A stretch of DNA of 64,000 nt from Blastobasis lacticolella (Eukaryota > Arthropoda > Insecta > Lepidoptera > Blastobasidae), in NCBI GenBank assembly GCA_905147135.1, contig LR990046.1, forward strand, positions 15,096,501 through 15,160,500. Reading direction: 5' to 3'. Shown here piece by piece: positions 57,066 to 64,000 of the stretch (the stretch's first letter is position 1; each line of letters starts with the position of its first letter). Both the position numbers and the translations under genes were made by a program. The notes beneath the pieces were generated by a model. The model was not told where the DNA came from. It ran no database searches and saw only the letters and a list, made by a program, of their open reading frames with translations.

Positions 57066-59835
57066 AGGTTAAGGTTAAGGTTAATGGGCTCCTCTTTCCG
57101 CACTTGAACTCAAACTTGGTCCTTTGTGCGTAGTTAAGGCGTGCTAGTTTAGCCAGCCCAGCTCCCTCCAGAAGTCCAGCAGTCTCTTCGGACGCTCGCA
57201 GATCTCTCGGAGGGACCCTGTTCCTAACGTGACTTTTACCCTGTGGTCCTTAAGTCCCTCACACTCCAGGACCGCATGGGCCGCTGTTTCCTCGTCTACT
57301 AGGCATCCCCTGCATAAAGGGCTGTCTGTAGCTCCTATTGTGAACAGTAGTTTGTTCAGGGGGAGGTGTCCTGTTATTGTACCAACTACTGTCCTGAGTT
57401 CTGTCCGTTTGAGATCTAGCAGTTTATTAGTTAGTCTAGGTGATCGTTCGGTCACAACCAACTTCGTCTGTCTACATCCTATTGTATTTTGCCAACGTTT
57501 ATTGTGCTGGTCCGTAGTGTGTTTGCTCACCCATGCTCGCAGTGTGTTAAAAGAGAGGGGCAGGGACGGAGGAGGACCAGCAATTTCCGTCCCTGATCCC
57601 TTTCTTGCCAGCTCATCGGCGGCATCGTTCCCCATCGAATTGCTGTGACCCTTGATCCATTGTATCGTAACCCTGTTTGTCAGGGAGATATCTTCCAGTG
57701 CCTGGTGGCACTCCAGGATTAGGGCAGAGTTTATGCTGTTCTTTCCCAATGCCTTCAAGACTGACATGCTGTCCGATAAAATTCGGATACCTTGGTCGCT
57801 TATACCAAGTCTCTTTACTCGCATGGCGGCCTGTGTGATTGCTACACACTCGCATTGGAATATGGTACTATGTTCCCCTAATGGTATGGAACTCTTAATA
57901 TTCAGATCCAGCGAGAAGATCCCTGCACCGGTGCCTTGGTCGGTCTTGGATCCGTCCGTATAGATACGGACTTCTCCTATTCCAGACCAGTCTGCCTCCG
58001 TTTCCGCAGTTTGTATCTGGTATCTCTTGCCAAATATGAACTGTTTTGCGATTCGGTCACACTTGGCCTCAAACATAGGGTTACTCTGAACCATTGTTTC
58101 CCATAAGGTTTGATGGGAGCCAAGTTTATTGTTCCATTGTCTTGTTATCTTAAGTCTTAGAATTGCCATCTTTGCCTCCTGCTGTATATGCAGATCAAGA
58201 GGTGGCAGTCCCAGTAATACTTCAAGTGAAGCTGATGGTGTCGAGCGCATACAGCCCGTTATGGCAGAGCATGCCATTCTCTGGAACCGTTGCAGCCTGT
58301 TGACCGCTGTATTGAGCTTGGTTCTGGACCACCAGGCCACCGCGCCATAGGCAACGAAAGGCCTCACCACGGCTGTATACAGCCACCTGGCAATCCTGGG
58401 GGAGATTCCCCATGTTTTGCCAAGCAGTCTGCTACACTGCCACATTGAGATGCTGGCTTTGGCCAGTTTGTGTTCCAGATGTTTGTTCCATAACAGTTTG
58501 TTGTCGAAAATGACCCCAAGGTACTTGACCTCGTCTGTTAAGGATAGTTTGGTACCGAATAGCTTGGGGAGTCTGAGTTCTCCCAGATTCCTCTTGTGTG
58601 TGAACAGGACCATCTCTGTCTTGGATGGATTGACCGAGAGGTCGTGCTCACTGCACCAGCTTTCGACTATTTTTAGTGCAGACCTCATGAGGTCGCACAG
58701 AACGTTCTCAAATGGTCCGCTAATAAGTATGGCTATGTCATCTGCATAGCCAGTTGTATGGAATCTATTGTCATTTAACCGGCTTATAAGCTCGTTGACT
58801 ACAATATTCCACAGTAACGGAGATAAGACCCCACCCTGTGGGCATCCCCTAGCGACCACTGCTCTGGTTGTGTTATTTATCGTTATTCGTACGGCCCTGC
58901 GTCTCAGCATTGAGTCGATCCATCCGGCTATGGTATCTTTTACTCCATGCTTGATCAGTGCCTGATTGATGCTCCCAAAGTGTGTTTTGTCAAAAGCACC
59001 TTCTATGTCTATGAAGACTCCTAGAGTGGATTGCTTAGACGCCATAGCGTGTTCGATGTGAGTCGTTACGCTATGCAATGCTGATTCTGTGCTTTTGCCT
59101 GCAGTGTATGCATGCTGATTTTTGTGGAGAGGGAACTTTATTAGCGCTGAGTCTCTGATGTCTCTGTCGCATATTCTTTCCAGGACCTTCAGCAGGAACG
59201 ATGTCAGACTGATGGGCCTGAAAGCTTTGGGTTGTGTGTAGTCACTTTTGCCGGGCTTCGGAATAAACACAACCCTAACCTCTCTCCACTTTATCGGTAT
59301 ATATCTTTTAGCAAGACAGGCCCTGTATATACTGACCAAATGATCGAGTAGTCTCCCACCACACCATTTCAGTAGGCCGGGGAATATTCCATCCGGGCCT
59401 GGTGCCTTGTATGGTAGGAAACTGTCCATTGCCCATCTTACCTTATCTCTGGTCACAACTTTCTCAACTTGTTCCCATTCTGCTTTACTCGGATGGTGCT
59501 CCGCTGTCTCACTCCATGTCTGCTCATTGTTAATTTCGCAGCCCGGAAAGTGCGTGCCTAGCAGTAGCTCACATGTCTCCGAGTCCGTTTTAGTGTATGT
59601 TTTGTCAGGTTTGATTAGTGATCCTAGGTTGTGGACTTTATCGTTACTAAGTACGTTTTTTATCCTAGCAGCCTGGGTGTTCGATTCTATACCGGAGCAA
59701 AAGCGTCTCCAGCACTCCTCCTTCCGTTGCCGGACACGCTTCTTGTATTTCTTCTGGGTCTCCTTGTAGGTGTCCCAGTCACTGTCGCATCTTGTGTTTT
59801 TGGCCCTATTGAACTGCTGCCTAAGTTAAGTTAAG
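57066..59835 (-). mobile_element. 5'-truncated non-LTR retrotransposon (RNase H-bearing LINE) with perfect TSD
   Basis: The 14-bp sequence tacgacgagtaaga occurs at both 57052-57065 and 59836-59849, exactly flanking the unit. On the minus strand the element starts near 59835, a 5' truncation inside the ORF2 region. It ends with about three AACCTT units at 57066-57083 as a simple-repeat tail. The coding frame is undamaged to its stop, so insertion is probably recent. It lies about 0.7 kb downstream of the SLC19-like stop codon. Confidence 0.93.
57144..59827 (-). CDS. LINE ORF2 fragment: reverse transcriptase, RNase H and C-terminal CCHC
   Basis: The frame is open from an in-frame TAA near 59828 to TAA at 57144. 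Upstream of the GTG at 59456 it continues in frame through a basic helix-like segment (WDTYKETQKKYKKRVRQRK), so the real polypeptide is cut by the 5' truncation and has no proper start. Numbered from GTG 59456 (770 codons): reverse transcriptase about 15-290 with KAPGPDGI, FIDIEGAFD (D150), GCPQGGVLSPLLWN and YADD (237-240). RNase H is about 495-620 with TDGS (D501), E536, D562 and GNDAADELA (D614). A CX2CX8HX4C cluster lies at 715-732. RT plus RNase H on one ORF2 is typical of the I/LOA-related LINE groups; the exact clade is not resolved. The upstream endonuclease is missing. Confidence 0.93.
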
Positions 59836-59849
59836 TACGACGAGTAAGA

Positions 59850-60054
59850 TTATACTAGTTAACAATATTGCATTCGAATTAATGCGTGTCGATATGGATT
59901 CAACACGATGTATTCGACTATGATGTGGATAGTTAGATACGTAATCTTTAACCAACAAGTAAGCTTGAATCTAGGGCCCGATCATGGTTTGTAACTCTCC
60001 CAAGATTGGAGATAAGTGTTGACAATGCTATTTAGTCCATGGTATTGACGATGG
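59850..60054. other. Intergenic gap without recognised features
   Basis: Short unique-looking stretch between the LINE target duplication and the RTE-like fragment. Confidence 0.4.
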
Positions 60055-60336
60055 CCTTGTGTGTAACGAGTACATCCGTGGCAGCCATGGCGTGAGAGAT
60101 ATCACGGCTAAAATCGAAGAGGCACGACTGCGCTGGTTTGGTCATGTACTACGTAAGCCCTAGAGATACGTGGGAAATAGCTGCCTAAACCAGCCTGTAC
60201 CAGGAAACAGGTCCTGCGGGAGAGCCAAGAAGCGAGGGATTGACATCGCCGAGTCGGACTCGAGAGCCAATGGCTTACGACGCAAGGATGCCAAAGATCG
60301 GGAAACGGAAGCGGACCTTAGCAGAAGACTAGATTG
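60055..60336 (+). mobile_element. RTE-like LINE ORF C-terminal fragment
   Basis: Translates as EYIRGSHGVRDITAKIEEAR then LRWFGHVLRKP, an in-frame TAG, and a basic tail (CGRAKKRGIDIAESD ... RRLD) to a stop. The LRWFGHVLR motif is typical of RTE-type ORF ends. The internal stop marks a dead copy. Confidence 0.82.
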
Positions 60337-60649
60337 ACCGCTCGTCGATAATTATTGACAATGACAAGATAACGATAATGAAACGAAACCTATATGAAAG
60401 ATAAAAATACCACAAATACTCATTGAGAGCACATCTCTCGCATCTTGAGAGAGTATTAACTGAGCAACGGAATGGTTGTTTAACTCCGTGATAATTTTCA
60501 ATGTTCATTTTTCGTTCGATAGCGATTGTTTGTCTTATTTATATGGCTGTAAAGTTTAATTTCATAAGGTATCTTCGTAAGACGCCAAGATTTATTTAGT
60601 ACTGTGCCTACTTGTGAAACGTCTGTGACTTATAGTAACAATATTATAG

Positions 60650-60916
60650 TAGAGCTTGTCTAAGCTAAAATGACGCGCCCCACTACTTAATTAGTGGATT
60701 TCGATGTGTGAGTGCAAATATTAATAACGACACTTCATCTGTGTGGGAGCGTCGACTGCTCCAATCGAACGACGCGTCCTCCTACGTTTGAGTCTCACCG
60801 GCAACTGAATGACCAATTACAACGGCATTTGTATATGTATTGCGTCCATATTTTAAATTTTCTTGTGTGCGTTAATGCGATAGTGGGGCGCGTCATTTCA
60901 GCTTAGACGAGCTCTA
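60650..60916 (+). mobile_element. TA-flanked palindrome-ended MITE, copy 3
   Basis: Ends tagagcttgtctaagctaaaatgacgcg and cgcgtcatttcagcttagacgagctcta. It differs from the other copies by a short insertion (gtcgactgctccaat) in the middle. Confidence 0.9.
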
Positions 60917-61035
60917 ACAATATTTTATAGTTGTTCAGACCCAAAGCATAGTCCCTTAGTCAGCTTAATTTTCGTACTTAAAGTTTTAGGGTTGTTATTT
61001 AAGTGTTGCATATGGACCTAGAGATTACTATCGGA

Positions 61036-61303
61036 GCGTCGGTAGCCGAGTGGTTAAGGTATCCGATTCGTAAGCGAGAGGTACCGGGTTCAAATCCCGC
61101 TGCGGTCACGAATGCTAACCGATGCTCTTACGATAAGGAAAAACGCACATTCAGGCGATTTAAAGAGTAACCATGATACAATTTGATCATGTTCCACTCG
61201 TAGCAGGGTCACGGAGGTCAGATGGCAGTTGGGCCACTGTAATTATCTGATCTGCCAAGTCCTGGATCATGAACAAGGCGGACCCCGGGACATGACAAGA
61301 TGG
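61036..61303 (+). mobile_element. SINE family A, near full-length
   Basis: Intact tRNA-like head (gcgtcggtagccgagtggttaagg ... gggttcaaatcccgctgcgg). About 55 bp of the linker are missing and the end is shortened to cccgggacatgacaagatgg. Confidence 0.87.
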
Positions 61304-61918
61304 GTATTTTAATTATTTATGGCCCTAGAGATTACTACTTGTCTTCTGCTGGAGATCCGGAAACTAGGTGAACAGTTTAGGGCCCCATGACGACGTCCCG
61401 TTTAGTTTATTTTCAAAAATAGTTTTATCATCTTGTTGAAATCTAAAGACAGCCCAGTCTTATTGTAATAACGTGTCCACCAACGTTCGCACTAGTCACT
61501 ATGGTAATGAACAGTGCAAAAATCTGGCACCCTGTTTTAGATTATGAGTTTGACTAGCTGGCAAGGTGTTACACACCTGCGTAGTGATATTTTTTAAATG
61601 CACCTAATGCCGTGAATGTTGCTGTAGCAGCATGGGAAAGTTTTCTTGAAGTGGTAATGCTCTTGCACTGTACATAGTCTGGCATGAATATTATGTCTTT
61701 ATGGTCATAACGAAAAACCTTACAACATACAGCTAACTTAATAACTGCATAAGACCAGGAGCATGCCTACATGTGTCTTTCATATTAATATTTTATTGTT
61801 GTACTTTATGTAGATGATAAATTAGATTTAAGCAAAAGTCCAAAATAACTTTTGTTACAAGTAGGCCTCTTACCTACCTGTTAATTTTTAATTAAAGAAT
61901 GTAGCAAACCTTTGTTCC

Positions 61919-62530
61919 CACCTGCAATAGATATGTGTATTACGCCGTTGGATAGCTATTTGCTAGCTGAATAAAGGTTACTATGGCGCCTAGTGCCAAA
62001 TGTTAGTCCATTACTAGTGATACTGCACTATTGCAATACAAGTCATACTAGCAATAGAGTATACCTTGTATTTCGGTTCTATCCACCTCCAATGATATGT
62101 CGTTGAATAGCTATTTGTAAACTGAACAAAAAATTCAATAGCGTCTAGTACGAAATATTAGTCCATTCCGAGTCATGCTGAAATAACTATTGAACAGTGT
62201 TTCTTGCTATTTGTCTACCTCCAATAGCTATGAGTAATATGGCGTAAAACAGCTATTGTTAACTTACTGTGATATCTAGTTCCAAATATTAGTCCGCTTC
62301 AAGTTATGCTGTACTATATGTCATTTTGGCCACCTAGACGCCAAAGTAACTTTCAGGTGAAACATATCTATCCAATAACAACACGTAACGTGTAACACGT
62401 TGCCATTGAATGGGCAAATCAGACAAAAACACTGTTTACTTATTTGATATGTATAGTACAGCATAACTCGGAATGGACTAATATTTCGTCTAATATCTGG
62501 ATCTAGGCGCCATAGTAACTTTGGTTTAGC
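61919..62530. repeat. Composite foldback with three internal tandem units
   Basis: Three diverged direct units start near 61919, 62082 and 62213, each with a cacct(g/c)caata-type start and an aaat(g/a)ttagtcc(a/g) block at 62003, 62158 and 62290. The right part (62321-62352 and 62455-62528) carries the same unit inverted (agcataactcggaatggactaatatttcg; ctaggcgccatagtaactttgg). Confidence 0.75.
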
Positions 62531-63054
62531 TCAAAACTAGCTACCTACCTTTTAACTGTTCTTATGCTATATCCCTCTTTATTTCTTTTGCTGGTGGATT
62601 ACTTGTGCTATTATGGAGTCTGTGATACGCATTATCTTTGTAAAATTGGTCTAAATATCAAAATGTAGACTGAAATAAGACTTCCTAGGAGTCTGAACTT
62701 GTATTTTGTTTACATATTAATGTAAGATCTCAATTGAAATTTTCCCTACTTTTCCAAATATTTTCCTATATAGTTTGATTTAGATTGTAGTATTTGTTAA
62801 TAGAATAATGTTAAGGGTTTGGTTTAGAAATAAAAAATTAAATTGTTTTAAATAAGGCTTCAATATTTTTAGCACTTAATTATCTCAACCTACCCTGTTA
62901 TGGACCATCTCCGATTTCTAGGTACCGCATCCATAATGGTGCTACCTCATTTCTTATTGGTGGTGAGTGGTTGCTGTGCTACCTTCTGTGCTGTTGATAC
63001 ATACCAAACCAGACGACAGAGAGAAATGGCGATTACTCCAAAGACCAGGTTTTA
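62531..63054. other. Intergenic gap without recognised features
   Basis: AT-rich; a 75-codon open frame at 62900-63127 overlaps the LINE fragment and has no domain. Confidence 0.45.
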
Positions 63055-63560
63055 TATTAGACTAGACAGGCATCTCACCTGTCGGCAAGTGACGATGCGG
63101 CAAAGATGGAGCATGCCCGTCTTGTAACAGCCTATTCACTCTAGCCTTGAAGGCATTCAGATTATATTGAACGCGGAACACACACGCAGGCAACGTGTTT
63201 CATTTCTTAGCCGTACGCATTATAAAGGTCGAACCAAAGCGGCTCGTGCGGATAGCTGGAAGATCCCCAACATAAGGATGAAGCGTTCGCTCCGATTGCG
63301 TCTCCCGATGGCGGGGCGAAATGAGTGCTTCGCAAAATAACCTGTAGAAGACGTGCAACCTTACGTTGATGCTCGAGGCACAAATTATTATCTTTGCGCA
63401 TTTTTCCACCGAATTCAAAGCCGCCTGTTGTAATTTAGCTGATCCATCCCAAAGGATACAGCAGTACTCCATGCAGTATACCGCCTAACCTTACCGAGAG
63501 GATACTAAGTTTTTTAGCTGCAGTCTTTGCTTTGGATTGGATGTACTGACCGAAATTGAG
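63055..63560 (-). mobile_element. LINE ORF2 C-terminal fragment, frameshifted
   Basis: The minus-strand frame EYCCILWDGSAKLQQAALNS ... RLFCEALISPRHRETQSERT leads to RTAKKWNTLPACVF and YNLNAFKARVN. These are the thumb/C-terminal motifs of a jockey/CR1-like ORF2. It is related to 7807-7996 but longer. Confidence 0.8.
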
Positions 63561-63589
63561 ATTTATAGATAGCTCAATACCGGATATTG

Positions 63590-63940
63590 GAGCGTCGGTG
63601 GCCGAGCGGTTAGAGTATACGACTCGTAAGCCAGAGGTCCCGGGTTCGAATCCCGCTCCGGCCATGTACCAATGACTGTTTTCGAAGTTATTTACATTAG
63701 TTGAATACTAACCGATGCTCTTACGGTGAGGGAAAACATCGTGATGAAACCTGCACCATTCAGGCAACTGGATGTGTAACCAGGATTCAATCTGGTCAGG
63801 TTCCCCTGGTAGCAGGGTCATGGAGGTCGGATGGCAGTCGCTCCGCTATAATTACCTGACCTTCCAAATCCTGGATCATGGTCAAGGCGGACCCCGGGCC
63901 CTCGTGCGCGAGAGCACAACCGGAACATTAACGCCAAGAA
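63590..63940 (+). mobile_element. SINE family A, complete reference-like copy
   Basis: Best-preserved copy: tRNA-like head gagcgtcggtggccgagcgg ... gggttcgaatcccgctccggcca, the linker with aaccgatgctcttacggtgagggaaaacatcg, the body, and the end gcgagagcacaaccggaacattaacgccaag. Confidence 0.9.
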
Positions 63941-64000
63941 CCAATATGCTTTAAGTTGTCTATAATTTCCACAAGAAAATCCCGAAAAGATGAAATTAGA

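Noticed and set aside
57066..57083. Telomere-like repeat
   Set aside because: The unit is AACCTT/AAGGTT, not the insect TTAGG repeat, and it sits exactly at a LINE 3' end.
63590..63665. Functional tRNA genes at SINE heads (also 15121, 61036 and others)
   Set aside because: Each head continues into the same SINE body, acceptor stems do not pair properly, and copies diverge as repeats.

Overview
This window looks like nuclear DNA of an insect, most likely a moth or butterfly. Its genes are split by long introns with GT/AG boundaries, and the AT-rich background is full of tRNA-headed SINEs, truncated non-LTR retrotransposons and small inverted-repeat elements. Nothing looks bacterial, organellar or viral. 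The lepidopteran assignment is an inference from the style of the repeats and the frequent tacctacc-type oligomers.

Three protein-coding genes can be assembled with all exon phases agreeing. (1) A plus-strand gene, 10578-36070 (six coding exons, 1572 codons), encodes a type II membrane protein: cytoplasmic N-terminus, one transmembrane helix, a SEA domain with an intact GSVVV self-cleavage motif, one EGF-like domain, a 25-unit Glu-Pro hexapeptide repeat and a long Thr/Ser/Glu-rich mucin-like tail. Its first coding exon is short and easily missed. (2) A minus-strand gene, 43136-37060 (five exons, 515 codons from the first ATG), encodes a multi-C2H2 zinc-finger protein, possibly TFIIIA-like, with an unusual duplicated cysteine motif in its C-terminal half. 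(3) A plus-strand gene, 44131-56361 (seven exons, 433 codons), encodes an SLC19-family (thiamine/reduced folate type) transporter. Genes 1 and 2 converge, with stop codons about 1 kb apart. Genes 2 and 3 are divergent, with start codons about 1 kb apart.

Layout: 1-10577 is intergenic and repeat-rich; 10578-36070 gene 1, with introns of about 6.4 and 12.5 kb; 37060-43136 gene 2, whose 3.9-kb last intron holds a foldback, a SINE broken by a hairpin element, an 824-bp hAT-like element and a TA-flanked MITE; 44131-56361 gene 3; 56362-64000 is intergenic. That last interval carries a young 5'-truncated non-LTR element (57066-59835, minus) with an intact reverse transcriptase/RNase H frame and a perfect 14-bp target-site duplication.

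Repeats account for most of the remaining structure: twelve copies or pieces of a long tRNA-derived SINE, six copies of a tRNA-Gly-headed SINE, three copies of a TA-flanked MITE, several long-TIR or palindromic elements, and numerous LINE tails. No functional RNA gene, CRISPR array or operon is supported. I found no clearly new multi-gene system. The best leads are the predicted self-cleaving SEA/EGF/mucin-like protein and the duplicated cysteine motif of the zinc-finger protein.
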